Positions 16,616 to 26,417 of a stretch of 64,000 bases of DNA are shown here, piece by piece (position 1 is the stretch's first letter; each line of letters opens with the position of its first letter). The stretch is from Natrinema marinum (lineage in GTDB: Archaea > Halobacteriota > Halobacteria > Halobacteriales > Natrialbaceae), in NCBI RefSeq assembly GCF_024296685.1, contig NZ_CP100763.1, forward strand, positions 2,294,001-2,358,000. Direction: 5' to 3'. Under the pieces are notes generated by a model, which was not told the origin of the DNA, searched no databases, and saw only the letters and a program-made list of their open reading frames with translations. Made by a program: the position numbers and the translations under genes.

Positions 16616-19333
16616 TCACTCCTCGAGTCGCTCCTGTAGTTCCTGAACCTTCGAGACGAGTTCGATCGGCGGCGTCGCGTTCACGTCCATCGACTCGAGG
16701 TCCGCGAGGACGGCCTCCGTCTCGGGATCGAGCGCGGGGGCGTCGTCGGCCGCCGTCGGCCCGCCGTCGGTCGACGCGGCCTGCTCCTCGCCGCCCGTCT
16801 GCATCGTCCCGCTACCGAGGTCGAAGACCGCCTGCACTGGCTCGCTCGAGCCACCGCCTTTGGCCTCGATGGCCTTCTCTTCGCGCAACCGCTCGAGGAC
16901 GTCCCTCGAGCGGTCGACGACGGGGTCGGGAACCCCCGCTAGGTCGGCGACGTGGATGCCGTAGGAGCGGTCGGTGGGGCCGTCCCGCACCGTTCGGAGG
17001 AAGGTCACGTCGCCGTCGCGTTCGTCCGCGGCGACGTGGACGTTGGCGACGCGAGGGAGCTTTTCCGCGAGGCCGGTGAGTTCGTGGTAGTGAGTCGCGA
17101 AGAGCGTCTTCGCTTTCACCTCGTTGTGCAGGTACTCCGTGGCGGCCCACGCGATGGAGATGCCGTCGTAGGTCGCGGTGCCCCGGCCCACCTCGTCTAA
17201 GATGACCAGCGACTCCTCGGTCGCGGCGTGCAGGATGTTCGAGAGCTCGCTCATCTCGACCATGAACGTCGACCGGCCCTGCGCGAGTTCGTCGAGCGCA
17301 CCGACGCGGGTGAAGATGCCGTCGACCAGTCCGATCTCGGCCTCCTTTGCCGGGACGAAACTACCGATCTGGGCCAGCAAGACGATGCAGGCGACCTGTC
17401 GCATGTACGTCGATTTCCCGGACATGTTGGGCCCGGTGACGACGAGGAAGCCCCGATCCTCGTCTGCGCGCCCACTGGCGCGTTCCTGACCGGCGGCTTC
17501 GGTCGCCGGCCCCAGTCGCACGTCGTTGGGGACGAACTCCGTCGTCTGCTCGACGACCGGATGGCGACCCTGTTCGATCTCGAGGCGGTCGCCGCGATGC
17601 AACTCGGGTTGGACCCAGCGGTTCTCGGCCGCGTGGGTCGCGAGACTGGCGAGCGCGTCGACCGACGCCAGCGCCCGCCCCACGTCCTGTAGCAGTTCGG
17701 CCCGCGCGGCGACCTCTTCCCGGAGGTCGCTGAAGAGGTCGTACTCGAGGTCGCCGCGTCGCTCCTCGAGGCGAAGGATCTCGCGTTCTTTCTCCTCGAG
17801 TTCGTCGGTGGTAAAGCGCTTCGAGTTCTTCAGCGTCTTGATCTCCTCGTAGTGATCGGGGACGCCGTCGGCGGCCGACTTGCCGACCTGGATGTAGTAG
17901 CCGTCGGTCTTGTTCCGGTCGACGGTCACGTGGGAGAGGCCGTACTGGCCCTTCTCGCGGTCGGCCAGCGTCTCGAGCCACTCTCGAACCGCCTCGTGGC
18001 GCTCGATCACCTCGTCGAGGTCGTCGTCGTACCCGTACTGGAGGAGTTCGCCCTGGGTCACCGTCGACGGCGGATCGTCGGCGATCGCTTCAGCGAGCGT
18101 CTCACGCAGGTCGCGGGCGGCCTCCCGATCGGGCCGGTCGACGATCTCGGCGAGCGGCGAGTCCGCGAGGTCGGGGTTCGACGCGATCGCCTCGGCCAGC
18201 GCCGGGAGCACGGCCAGCGTCTCGTGCACCGCGACCAGGTCGCGGGCGTCCGCGCTGCCGTGGGTGGCCTTCGACGCGAGCCGCGCCAGATCGTAGGCCT
18301 CGCCGAGCGTCTCCTGGATCTCGTCGCGGGCCAGCGCCGCCGACGAGAGCGCGGCAACGCTCTCCTGGCGGCGTTCGAGGACCTCGAGCGAGCGTCTGGG
18401 GCGCTGGAGCCACTCCTTCAAGAGCCGGGCGCCGGCGCTGGTCTCGGTGTGGTCGATCGTCGCGAACAGCGAGCCGTCGCGCTCGCCCTGCATGGTCTCG
18501 GTCAGCTCGAGGTTGCGCTGGGTGGTCGCGTCCAGCGTGACGTGGTCGTCGCCGTGGTGGGCCTGAATGCGAGTCATCGAGGCCAGTACGCCCGCGCCGG
18601 TCTCCTCGACGTACGAGAGGACGGCGCCGGCGGCGGCGATCGCGGGTTGGGCGACCGACAGCCGGTCGACGGTCTCGGCTCCGAACTGGTCGCGCACCCG
18701 GTGGTCGGCCCGTTTGGGCGCGAACGCCTCCGTCTCGTGGAGCGTCAGCGTGGCGTCGCTGCGTTCGCGCACCCGGTTGAGAAGGTCGTCGTCTGTCCGC
18801 ACGTCCGGTCCCGGCAGGATCTCGACCGGGTCGAACCGGTAGAGTTCCGTCAGCGCGTCGTCGGCGTCGTCGGCCGCCGCGACCAGAAAGCGACCGGTCG
18901 TCACGTCCGCGAAGGCCAGCCCGTACCCCGCGTCGGTCGACGAGCCGCCGGCGCTCGAGCCGTCGACGACCGCCGCGAGGTACTGGGCGTCGGCGTCGCT
19001 GGTCTCGAGCAAGGTGCCGGGGGTCACGACGCGGACGATCTCGCGGGCGTGGCCTGAGTCGGTCTCGTACTGGTCGGCGACGGCGACGCGGTAGCCCCGT
19101 TCGACGAGCGCCTTGAGATAGGGCGTCAGATCGTCGATCGGGACGCCGGCCATGGGGTACGACGAGCCGTGGGAGGACTTCTGTGAGACCTTGAGGTCGA
19201 GTTCCTCGCTGACGAGTTCGGCGTCCTCGCCGAAGAACTCGTAGAAGTCGCCACACTGCATCGCCAGTAGTTCCGCGTCGGTCCCCTCTTTCAGGGAGAA
19301 GAACTCACCGACGATCCCCGTCGCCTCGGTCAT
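16616..19333 (-). CDS. mutS: DNA mismatch repair protein MutS (MutS1)
   Basis: 905 aa from ATG 19333. The mismatch-reading Phe-x-Glu is at residues 30-32 (DFYEFF), followed by connector, core and clamp domains. The ATPase carries P-loop GPNMSGKSTYMRQ, Walker B VILDEVGRGTATYDG and the trans-acting signature. The frame extends 93 codons further upstream, but that part is compositionally noncoding and would precede the conserved TEATGIVGEFFSLK start. The C-terminal about 80 residues (acidic linker then PPIELVSKVQELQERLEE) resemble the MutS tetramerisation/coiled helix. It works with MutL at 12490. Confidence 0.96.
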   Translation of the reverse strand: MTEATGIVGEFFSLKEGTDAELLAMQCGDFYEFFGEDAELVSEELDLKVSQKSSHGSSYPMAGVPIDDLTPYLKALVERGYRVAVADQYETDSGHAREIVRVVTPGTLLETSDADAQYLAAVVDGSSAGGSSTDAGYGLAFADVTTGRFLVAAADDADDALTELYRFDPVEILPGPDVRTDDDLLNRVRERSDATLTLHETEAFAPKRADHRVRDQFGAETVDRLSVAQPAIAAAGAVLSYVEETGAGVLASMTRIQAHHGDDHVTLDATTQRNLELTETMQGERDGSLFATIDHTETSAGARLLKEWLQRPRRSLEVLERRQESVAALSSAALARDEIQETLGEAYDLARLASKATHGSADARDLVAVHETLAVLPALAEAIASNPDLADSPLAEIVDRPDREAARDLRETLAEAIADDPPSTVTQGELLQYGYDDDLDEVIERHEAVREWLETLADREKGQYGLSHVTVDRNKTDGYYIQVGKSAADGVPDHYEEIKTLKNSKRFTTDELEEKEREILRLEERRGDLEYDLFSDLREEVAARAELLQDVGRALASVDALASLATHAAENRWVQPELHRGDRLEIEQGRHPVVEQTTEFVPNDVRLGPATEAAGQERASGRADEDRGFLVVTGPNMSGKSTYMRQVACIVLLAQIGSFVPAKEAEIGLVDGIFTRVGALDELAQGRSTFMVEMSELSNILHAATEESLVILDEVGRGTATYDGISIAWAATEYLHNEVKAKTLFATHYHELTGLAEKLPRVANVHVAADERDGDVTFLRTVRDGPTDRSYGIHVADLAGVPDPVVDRSRDVLERLREEKAIEAKGGGSSEPVQAVFDLGSGTMQTGGEEQAASTDGGPTAADDAPALDPETEAVLADLESMDVNATPPIELVSKVQELQERLEE

Positions 19334-19774
19334 ACTCGGGGAGTGTCCTTCCACCTCAAAAACCCTGCGGGATCCGCGGTGAAAGTGATCGGCGGCGAGC
19401 GCTCGAGAGGATCCATCGTGACCGACGGCGGCCATCGAGACGAAAACGCTGCCAGAAGGTGATGTCGAACGGGCCCCCAGTGGTGTGTCCGGAAGAGGGG
19501 AGGGGGAGGGCCGGGAACGGCCAGTCGGTCGAACTGGCGGTGAAACGGCCTCCGATCGCGGCGAGGGAGGGTGGTCTCTCGGAGAGTCGGACGGTCCTCT
19601 GGCAACGACCAAGTCGCCCTCGCCGATTGTTGCTACGGGACCGCCGAGTAAACTTATTCGCCAGTTAAAACGGTTCGAGCGGCCGAAATTCGTCCGAGCA
19701 CGGATTCACCCGCTCGAGGCGCGGGCGTTGCTGTCGCCGCTAGTACAGCCTCGCGGCGAGTGGCACTGCGATCG
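19334..19774. other. 441-bp intergenic stretch
   Basis: Only short overlapping ORFs with irregular composition are found. A possible TATA element, aaacttattcg, lies at about 19651 but no gene with normal codon composition follows on the plus strand. Nothing else recognised. Confidence 0.45.
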
Positions 19775-20020
19775 TCACCCGCCGTGTCTCCGATACCAGA
19801 CGCGGGCACCGATCGGCGACTCGTCGTCCTCGAGATCGAGTCTGCGCAAGACGAGGTCCCGCACCGCGACCGTCACGACGAGTTCGACTGGGGCGCCGTC
19901 TTCGGGAGCCACCTCGAAGACGGCGTGGCCGTCCCGCCGGCCGATGGCTTCGATCGTCCCGACGGACCACCGCTCGAGGTCGTGGGTCGGCTGTCGCGCG
20001 TGGATCCTGTCGTGGGGCAT
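19775..20020 (-). CDS. Small conserved-looking hypothetical protein
   Basis: 81 residues, MPHDRIHARQPTHDLERWSV onward, with a beta-rich acidic middle (HAVFEVAPEDGAPVELVVTV) and a C-terminal VWYRRHGG. The composition matches halophilic coding sequence, unlike the other frames here. It lies 66 bp downstream of the ABC permease gene on the same strand and could be the last gene of that operon. No motif or family recognised. Confidence 0.6.
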   Translation of the reverse strand: MPHDRIHARQPTHDLERWSVGTIEAIGRRDGHAVFEVAPEDGAPVELVVTVAVRDLVLRRLDLEDDESPIGARVWYRRHGG

Positions 20021-20086
20021 AAGAAAGCAGAGGCGCCCCGCGACCGAGAGCGTGGCGGGACAGGCGTCGGTGGTCAGTCGAGGTCG

Positions 20087-20899
20087 TCAGTAGTCCCCGA
20101 GGACGCCGAGCCGTCTCGCCCGGCGGGTCGCCCACTGGAAGACGGCGTACCCGAGCGCGAAGTAGCCGATGGCGACGCCGAGCAGAACCGCGAGGTCGGC
20201 CGGCGGGAACTCCCAGAGCCGGACGTCGTCGATCATCGTCCGCTGGAGGAGTGCGCTGCCCTGAGCGAGCGGGAGCCATCGCAGCCAGCCCAGGTCGAAC
20301 GCGGGCGCGGAGATCAGGACGATGAACCCGAACTGGAGCAGGTTGAGCCAGTTGCCGATCTGTTTGTAGAGGACCGTGACGCCGCCGGCCGCGAGCCCGA
20401 GGCCGAGCACCGAGACGATGCTGAGCGTCGCGACGACGACGATCGTTCCCAGGTTCAACTCGAGGCTCGTCCCGGTGACGACGATCATCACCGCCAGCAG
20501 TATCGTCGCGATGACGAACGACCGGACGATCTTCGCGAGCCCTTTCAGCAGCGCGACGGGGGCGAAGCCGAACGGCGACATCACGTGACGCTCGAGGGTC
20601 CCCCACTGCACTTCGCTCCCGATGTCGTTCGAGATCGAGGAGTACGCGCCCACGGACAGCGACCACAGGAAGTAGCCGACGATGATCCCCTCGATCGAGT
20701 CGGTGAGCGCCTGCCCGGCGACCATCCGACCGCCGTAGAACAGCAGCCCGAAGAAGAACACCGAGATGACGAGCCCGCCGACGGCGTTGGCGGGATAGCG
20801 GACGAAGATCAGGTACTCGCGGTAGAGCACGGCCCGCGCGAGGTGCCGATAGCCGGCCGGCCGCGGCGTCTCGCCCGCGTCGGGCCCGGCCGCGGTCAT
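20087..20899 (-). CDS. ABC-2 type exporter permease
   Basis: 270 aa with six hydrophobic segments in the ABC-2 arrangement: GLVISVFFFGLLFY, GIIVGYFLWSLSVGAYSS, FVIATILLAVMIVV, IVVVATLSIVSVLGLGLA, FGFIVLISAPAFDLGW and LAVLLGVAIGYFALGYAVF. Family members pair with one ATPase to export drugs, polysaccharide or lipids. The start overlaps the stop of the ATPase gene at 20896 (ATGA), so the two are cotranslated. Substrate unknown. Confidence 0.88.
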   Translation of the reverse strand: MTAAGPDAGETPRPAGYRHLARAVLYREYLIFVRYPANAVGGLVISVFFFGLLFYGGRMVAGQALTDSIEGIIVGYFLWSLSVGAYSSISNDIGSEVQWGTLERHVMSPFGFAPVALLKGLAKIVRSFVIATILLAVMIVVTGTSLELNLGTIVVVATLSIVSVLGLGLAAGGVTVLYKQIGNWLNLLQFGFIVLISAPAFDLGWLRWLPLAQGSALLQRTMIDDVRLWEFPPADLAVLLGVAIGYFALGYAVFQWATRRARRLGVLGDY

Positions 20900-22014
20900 C
20901 GGTCACCTCGGTCGGCCGCCGTCAGATCGACGAAGACGTCCTCGAGGTCGGGCTCGACCGTTCGAACGCGCTCGAGCGCCACGTCGTTGCGTCGGAGGAG
21001 ATCCATCAGGTCGTAGAGTCCGTCGCTGTCGGTCACGACCTCGATCCGGGGGCTGGGATCGTCCAAGTCGACGCTCATCGCGTCGAACCGTCGTCGCAGG
21101 GCCGACACGACCGCGGCGTCGAGATCGCTGCTCGTGATCCGAACGCGGTGTCGGTCCGTGTCGGACAGCAGCGCCTCGACCGTGTCGTCCGCGATGATCT
21201 CCCCGCCGGACATGATGAGGACGCGATCACAGACCGTCTCGACGACGTCCATATCGTGGCTGCTGAGGACGACGGTGAGGGCTTCCTCCTCGGCGAGACG
21301 CCGCAGTTCCCGCTGGAGCGTTCGCGAACTCTCGACGTCGAGCCCCAGCGTGGGTTCGTCGAGAAAGACGACCGACGCGCCGCCGGCGAGGGCGCTCGCC
21401 AGCGACACCTTCTGTTTCATTCCGCGGGAGAGTTCGCGGACCGGAACGTCCGCTTTCGCCTCGAGATCGAGTTTCGCCAGCAGTCGATCGTGGCGCTCGC
21501 GGACCGAGTTCGGATCGACACCGCCGATCGTGGCGAAATAGCGGAGGTTCTCGCGGACCGTCAGCCGCCAGTAGTCGTTGCGCGCCCCTTCCAACATCGC
21601 GTCGACGAAACCGTAGGCCTCTCGCGGCCGCTCGTAGAGGTCGACGCCTCGAATCCGAACGGTTCCCGCGTCCGGGATCACCATGCCGAGGATCGATTTG
21701 ATGAGCGTCGTCTTCCCGGCACCGTTTGGCCCCAGCAACCCGACGATCGAGCCGGTTTCGATATCGACGCTGACGTCGTTCACGGCGGTGACCGCCGCGT
21801 CACCCTCACCGAACCGCTTGGACAGCCCGGTCACCGAAACGGCGATGTCACGGTCGTCCATCGCCGACGACTCGAGGCTGTTCGGACGAGTGTCTGACCC
21901 AGTACTACCGAGAGCCGAGGCTGTAACGCCGTCGCCGGTGCCCACAGCCGTCTCCTCACCGTCCGACATCGCTCCTTCACCGCTCGTGATCCCACCGTTC
22001 TCTCGCGCGGTCAC
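20896..22014 (-). CDS. ABC transporter ATP-binding protein
   Basis: Walker A GPNGAGKTT, Q-loop region, signature LSRGMKQKVSLA (a degenerate LSGGQ) and Walker B VVFLDEPTLGLD are in order, followed by a DrrA-like C-terminal domain (about residues 280-372). The N-terminal 50 residues before MDDRDIAVSVTGLSKRF are acidic and disordered; the true start could be that internal ATG. I keep GTG 22014 because a T-rich element lies about 25 nt upstream. Partner is the permease at 20087-20899. Confidence 0.87.
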   Translation of the reverse strand: MTARENGGITSGEGAMSDGEETAVGTGDGVTASALGSTGSDTRPNSLESSAMDDRDIAVSVTGLSKRFGEGDAAVTAVNDVSVDIETGSIVGLLGPNGAGKTTLIKSILGMVIPDAGTVRIRGVDLYERPREAYGFVDAMLEGARNDYWRLTVRENLRYFATIGGVDPNSVRERHDRLLAKLDLEAKADVPVRELSRGMKQKVSLASALAGGASVVFLDEPTLGLDVESSRTLQRELRRLAEEEALTVVLSSHDMDVVETVCDRVLIMSGGEIIADDTVEALLSDTDRHRVRITSSDLDAAVVSALRRRFDAMSVDLDDPSPRIEVVTDSDGLYDLMDLLRRNDVALERVRTVEPDLEDVFVDLTAADRGDR

Positions 22015-22124
22015 AGTACTGATTCAGGGAACCGAGCTACAAAAGCGGGAGGCCACCGGCACGGGACGCCGAACGCGAGGCGTTCGCCCGCAACAACGTC
22101 GCGATCGGCCAGCAGCGCCAGACG

Positions 22125-23099
22125 CTACGCGAGCAATTCGTCGGCCAGTAATGCGAGGCTCTCGTCACCCTCGTCGGCCGCGTCGGGAACCGCGAGCATG
22201 ACCTCCTCGATGCCGGCGTCGGCGTAGTCGGCGAGTCGGTCGCGGACCGCGGCCGGCGTTCCGGTGGGAGCGGTCTCGACGTAGCCCGAGAGGAAGAACT
22301 CGCGGGGTTCGCTCGGCTCGTCGGGCAGGAAGTCGTCCCGGAACGTTTCGCGTTTCTCTTCGGCCGCCTCGGTGGTCTCGCCGACGAAGACGAACAGTTC
22401 GGCGGACGTGCGGATCTCGTCGTACCGCGCTTCGCTCTCGCAGTGGTCCCGCAACACGTCGAGTTTCTCCGCGAAGCCGTCGGGCTCGAGCGTGCCGTAG
22501 TTCCAGCCGTCGGCCAACTCGGCGGTGTAGCGCAGGGTGAACGCCTCGCCCCCGCCGCCGATCCAGATCGGCGGGTGGGGGTTCTGTACCGGCTGCGGTT
22601 CGCAAAAGGCTTCGTCGAGGTCGACCGCGAGGTGCTCGCCCTCGTGGCTGTACGTGTCGTTCGTCCACAGGCCCTGCAGGATCTCGACGGTCTCAGCCAG
22701 TCGGCGGAGCCGCTTTGCGGGAGGCTCGCGGAACTCGTAGCCAAAGCGCTGATACTCGTCCTCGTACCAGCCTCCGCCCAGTCCCAACTCGAGCCGACCG
22801 TCGCTGACGTGATCGACCGTCGCCGCCATCTTCGCGAGCAGCGCCGGATGGCGGTAGGACTGGCTGGTGACGAGCGTGCCCAGTCGGATCCGGTCGGTCG
22901 CCTCGGCGACCGCGCTCAGCGTCGTCCAGCACTCCTGGGTCGCCCGGCGCGGGTCGCCGATCCACGACTGGAAGTGGTCCTCGAGCCAGACCGCGTCGTA
23001 GCCCAGCCGTTCGGCCTCGAGTGCGGTCGCCCGGATCGTGCCGATGTCGGTGCCGTACTGCGGGAGGATATAGCCGACCGAGAGGTCGGTCGCGCTCAT
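22125..23099 (-). CDS. LLM-class flavin/F420-dependent oxidoreductase
   Basis: 324 aa from ATG 23099 (MSATDLSVGYILPQYGTDIG). The luciferase-like TIM-barrel pattern is clear: AVWLEDHFQSW, LGTLVTSQSYRHPALLAKMAATVDH, GRLELGLGGGWYEDEYQRFG and HPPIWIGGGGEAFTLR. In archaea these mostly use coenzyme F420 to oxidise or reduce small organic molecules; the substrate is unknown. Its ATG overlaps the stop of the ThiD-ThiN gene upstream (ATGA), so it is co-translated with a thiamine gene, which hints at but does not prove a link to thiamine salvage. Confidence 0.88.
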   Translation of the reverse strand: MSATDLSVGYILPQYGTDIGTIRATALEAERLGYDAVWLEDHFQSWIGDPRRATQECWTTLSAVAEATDRIRLGTLVTSQSYRHPALLAKMAATVDHVSDGRLELGLGGGWYEDEYQRFGYEFREPPAKRLRRLAETVEILQGLWTNDTYSHEGEHLAVDLDEAFCEPQPVQNPHPPIWIGGGGEAFTLRYTAELADGWNYGTLEPDGFAEKLDVLRDHCESEARYDEIRTSAELFVFVGETTEAAEEKRETFRDDFLPDEPSEPREFFLSGYVETAPTGTPAAVRDRLADYADAGIEEVMLAVPDAADEGDESLALLADELLA

Positions 23100-24457
23100 T
23101 CGGCCACCTCCTCGTCGAGTGCTAGCGTCCGATCGGCGAGCGTCTCGGCGTCCGGCGCGACCAGTTTCACGAGCGCCTCCTTGCCAACCTCGCCGCGGTC
23201 GACGACCGCGACGGGGGGTTCGTCCCGATCCGCGAACGCCTGCCTGGCGCCCCAGCCCATCGTCCGTCCCTCGGTCTCCTCGACCGCGGTCGGCTGCTCG
23301 CCGCGATCGTACTCCGCGACCGGCCACTCGAGGGCCTCGAGCGCGTCTTCCACGTCGGCGTCGAACCGACAGTTGACGGCGAATCGCAGATCGGGGACGA
23401 ACTCCCGCGCCGACAGGAGGAAGCGAGCGACGTGGCTCGAGGCGCCGAACCGAACGCCGCGGTTCGGGTGGACCCCCGAGAGGGTGCGGGTGATCCGGCC
23501 CTCGACGGCGGCGGTCTCGGCGACGGACTCGGCGTAGGGCGTCGCGCCGACGACGTTCATGCCGACTTCGGGTACCAGCGCCGAGACGTCGGCGTCGACG
23601 ACCTGCTCGACGACCGCCTGCACGTCCTCGGCGGTCACCTCGCGGGCGGCCTCGTTTCGCAGCGGCGCCATGTGGTTGACCGCGCCGTGGCCCTCGCCAA
23701 CGTCGTAGTGGTATCGGACCGCGCGCGCGAGGAAGTCGGTCGCGCCCGCCACGGCCGGCTCGAGCGCCGCTCCGTTCGCCAGCCGGGCCGTGATCGCCGC
23801 AGCGAGCGCACAGCCCGAGCCGTGGGTGGCGTCCGTGTCGACGCGGGGGTGGTCGAAGGTTCGGACCGTCTCCTCGGTGACGAGCACGTCTCGAACGCGC
23901 TCGCCGGGGACGTGGCCGCCCTTGACGAGGACCGCGTCGACGCCGGTCTCGAGGACCGCCTCGCCGGCCTCGCGGGCCGTCTCCTCGTCGGTGACGGCCA
24001 CGTCGGTCAACACCTCGGCCTCGTCGGCGTTGGGGGTCACGACGGTCGCCCGGCTCAGGAGGTCCTCGTAGGCTCGTTCGGCCTCGGCCTCGAGCAGCCG
24101 GTCGCCGGAGGTCGCGACCATGACGGGGTCGACCACCAGCGGGAAGTCGAACTCGCGAGCGTACTCGGCGACGGTCTCGATGACCTCGGTCGTCGCGAGC
24201 ATTCCCGTCTTGGCCGCGCCCACGTCGAAGTCGTCGGTGACGGCCTCGAGTTGCGCCTCGATCTCTTCGATCGGGAGGACGTGAGAGGACTCGACGCCGC
24301 GCGTGTTCTGGGCGGTGACGGCGGTGATCGCCGACGTGCCGAAGACGCCGTGGGCGGCCATCGTCGCGAGGTCGGCCTGAATCCCCGCGCCGCCGCCGGA
24401 GTCACTGCCCGCGATCGTCAGCCCGACCGGCCGCTGTTCGGGTGCTGGCGTTCTCAT
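23096..24457 (-). CDS. thiDN: ThiD-ThiN fusion: HMP(-P) kinase / thiamine-phosphate synthase
   Basis: 453 aa. Residues 1 to about 265 are a ribokinase-fold ThiD (GLTIAGSDSGGGAGIQADL at the start; DATHGSGCALAAAITARLANG near its end), which phosphorylates hydroxymethylpyrimidine and its phosphate. Residues about 280-453 match ThiN (VPEVGMNVVGATPYA, FGASSHVARFLLSA), the archaeal thiamine-phosphate synthase that replaces ThiE. Fusion of the two is the known archaeal arrangement. It is the first gene of a two-gene unit with the LLM oxidoreductase at 22125. Confidence 0.92.
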   Translation of the reverse strand: MRTPAPEQRPVGLTIAGSDSGGGAGIQADLATMAAHGVFGTSAITAVTAQNTRGVESSHVLPIEEIEAQLEAVTDDFDVGAAKTGMLATTEVIETVAEYAREFDFPLVVDPVMVATSGDRLLEAEAERAYEDLLSRATVVTPNADEAEVLTDVAVTDEETAREAGEAVLETGVDAVLVKGGHVPGERVRDVLVTEETVRTFDHPRVDTDATHGSGCALAAAITARLANGAALEPAVAGATDFLARAVRYHYDVGEGHGAVNHMAPLRNEAAREVTAEDVQAVVEQVVDADVSALVPEVGMNVVGATPYAESVAETAAVEGRITRTLSGVHPNRGVRFGASSHVARFLLSAREFVPDLRFAVNCRFDADVEDALEALEWPVAEYDRGEQPTAVEETEGRTMGWGARQAFADRDEPPVAVVDRGEVGKEALVKLVAPDAETLADRTLALDEEVAE

Positions 24458-24645
24458 GGGCGATCGTATTCCGCGGTTGTACTAAGCGATACTGGTCGGC
24501 GGGGTAACTGCGCATCTCACGAGAACATACGACCAGACCGGCCGCTCCGTCGACCGTTTTCGACCGGTAGTGCGCCGGCAGCGGCGGCCGATGGTTTCAT
24601 GTTTATAACAACTATAATTATTATCTCTTGGAGGAACGGAGTGGC

Positions 24646-25425
24646 ATGAACGAACGCTCGCGATCGAGGCGGCGCTATCTGGTTACTCTCGGCGCAGTCG
24701 GCGCGACCGCGCTGGCGGGATGCCAGGAGCAGACCGACGCCAACGCGACCGGAACCGACGGGGAAACGGACGGACCGACGAGTAACGGGAACGGGGCTGG
24801 CCTCAGCGACGACGGTATCGAGGACCCGTCAGCACTCATCTCGACGACCCAGAGCACGCTGACGAAGCAGGGGTACGAACTCACCGAGGAGCTATCGACG
24901 ACCGGCATGGAGCTGAACGAACGCTCACAGCGCACGCGCAGCAGCCCCACGGCCGAGCGACAGCTCTCCGTTCTCGAGACCGCATCGAAGACGAGTCGAA
25001 CCTTCGCCGACGGCGGGGCCTACTACGTCCAGACGACGGAGAACGGGGAGACGACGACATCGACGCAGGAGCTAAACGGCTCGTTCGAGCGGACACACAC
25101 GCCCGATCACCTCACCAGAAAACGGAGCCTCGGCGGCGTCCTCGAGGCCGGAAGCTACGTCTCCGCGGGGACGACCACGCGAAACGGCCGCGAGCTTCGA
25201 CAGTTCGACCTCGAGTCGATCGGGATTCAGCAACCGGGCGTCGAGATCTCGAGTTCGAGCGGGACGGTGCTGGCCACCGACGACGGGGTCGTCTTCGAGG
25301 CCACGCTCTCGTTCGAGGGGAGCGCCGAGGGCACGGCGATCACGCGCGAGCAGTCGGTCGCCGTCACCGAACTCGGCGAGGTCACGGTCGAGCGGCCGTC
25401 CTGGGTCGACGCGGCAGAGCAGTAA
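24646..25425 (+). CDS. Tat-exported lipoprotein, hypothetical
   Basis: The N-terminus has a twin-arginine region (RSRSRRRYLVTLGAVGAT) and a lipobox LAGC, so the mature protein starts at the Cys and is membrane-anchored outside the cell. The 259-aa product then has an acidic Thr/Gly linker and a beta-rich domain with repeated Thr/Ser. I prefer ATG 24646 to the TTG at 24628: an AT-rich TATA tract lies at about 24604-24622, about 28 nt upstream. No ligand-binding motif recognised. Confidence 0.78.
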   Translation: MNERSRSRRRYLVTLGAVGATALAGCQEQTDANATGTDGETDGPTSNGNGAGLSDDGIEDPSALISTTQSTLTKQGYELTEELSTTGMELNERSQRTRSSPTAERQLSVLETASKTSRTFADGGAYYVQTTENGETTTSTQELNGSFERTHTPDHLTRKRSLGGVLEAGSYVSAGTTTRNGRELRQFDLESIGIQQPGVEISSSSGTVLATDDGVVFEATLSFEGSAEGTAITREQSVAVTELGEVTVERPSWVDAAEQ

Positions 25426-25763
25426 GCGTTCGCGTTACGTGTCCGTCTCGCGGCCAGCGCCGCGTAGGCGGCCCGCGATGGATCGACGAGCGGATAGTCG
25501 AATCGGTCGCCGTCGACGAGAACCGCTCCACGGTCGTTCGAGGCGGTCTCGGCACAGCCGATCGCCGATTCGGACGGGCGACTGCGCCACTGGTTCGCCA
25601 CCGAGTGGTATAATATAAATTATCGTGCCAGTGGAACCACCGACGTACCAAACAATGCAGGGTGAATAGCTAATCGTGTTGAATTACAAGAGAACGTACT
25701 TGTCATGCGTCCGTATACACGCGAGTCGACGACGGCCGAGGGAACGGAGCGAAAGGGGGTCGA
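25426..25763. other. 338-bp AT-richer promoter region upstream of the H-NOX gene
   Basis: The spacer contains a conspicuous AT run, ggtataatataaattatcg (25605-25624), and a second, weaker gttgaattacaag near 25679. Both lie well upstream of the ATG at 25764, so the H-NOX/chemoreceptor transcript may have a leader of tens to over 100 nt, unlike most genes here. The ORFs crossing it are not convincing. Confidence 0.45.
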
Positions 25764-26417
25764 ATGCACGGAATAATTCTGAAGACGCTGCAGGCGTTCG
25801 TCGTCGACACGTACGGCGAGGACGCCTGGCTGGCGGTCCAGCGAGACGCCGACATCGAGGAGAAAGTCTACGTGCCGGTCACGGTCTATCCGGACGGCGA
25901 TGTCTACGAAATCGCGCGGACCGCCGGCGAACTCACCGACCAGTCTCCGCGGACGATCCTGACCCAGTACGGCGAGTGGGTCGTTCCGGCGCTGCTCGAG
26001 ACCTACGATCTTCACATCGACGACGAGTGGCAGGGACTCGAGTTGATCGCGAACATCCAGCAGTTCCACACGTCGCTGCGGACGCGAGACATGACGACGG
26101 TGACGACGCCCCGAATCCGCTCCGAACGGATCGACGAAAACCGCGTGCGGATCACCTACGACTCCGACCGAAAGCTCTGTGACGTTGCCCGCGGCGCGAT
26201 TCAGGGCGTCGCCGAGCGCTTCGACGAGGAATTGGTGGCCGAGGAGCGGACGTGTATGCACGAGGGCGACGATGCCTGTCGGTTCGATATCCGGCGGCCC
26301 GTGTCCGCACGTCCGGGCGTCGCGGCGGACTCGAGCACCGAAGATGCCGCGGAGACGGACGTCGGGTTCGAGTTCGACTCGTCGGCCGACGCGGGAACCG
26401 GAGGAACGCATGACTGA
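25764..26417 (+). CDS. H-NOX heme-NO-binding sensor protein
   Basis: 217 aa. The first 180 residues match the H-NOX domain: start MHGIILKTLQAFVVDTYGED, proximal heme ligand His102 in NIQQFHTSL, and the heme-propionate motif YxSxR as Tyr132-Ser134-Arg136. Cys139, Cys164 and Cys172 occur at the positions that bind structural zinc in proteobacterial H-NOX proteins; the fourth ligand is not at 161 (Glu) but His166 is close. The tail (about 180-217) is acidic and disordered. No distal Tyr typical of O2-binding members is obvious, so NO sensing is inferred. It overlaps the chemoreceptor gene by 8 nt, strongly implying a functional pair. Confidence 0.92.
   Translation: MHGIILKTLQAFVVDTYGEDAWLAVQRDADIEEKVYVPVTVYPDGDVYEIARTAGELTDQSPRTILTQYGEWVVPALLETYDLHIDDEWQGLELIANIQQFHTSLRTRDMTTVTTPRIRSERIDENRVRITYDSDRKLCDVARGAIQGVAERFDEELVAEERTCMHEGDDACRFDIRRPVSARPGVAADSSTEDAAETDVGFEFDSSADAGTGGTHD

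Noticed and set aside
25676-26182. 168-aa ORF overlapping the start of the H-NOX gene
   Set aside because: Arg-rich shadow; the H-NOX frame carries the conserved heme motifs.
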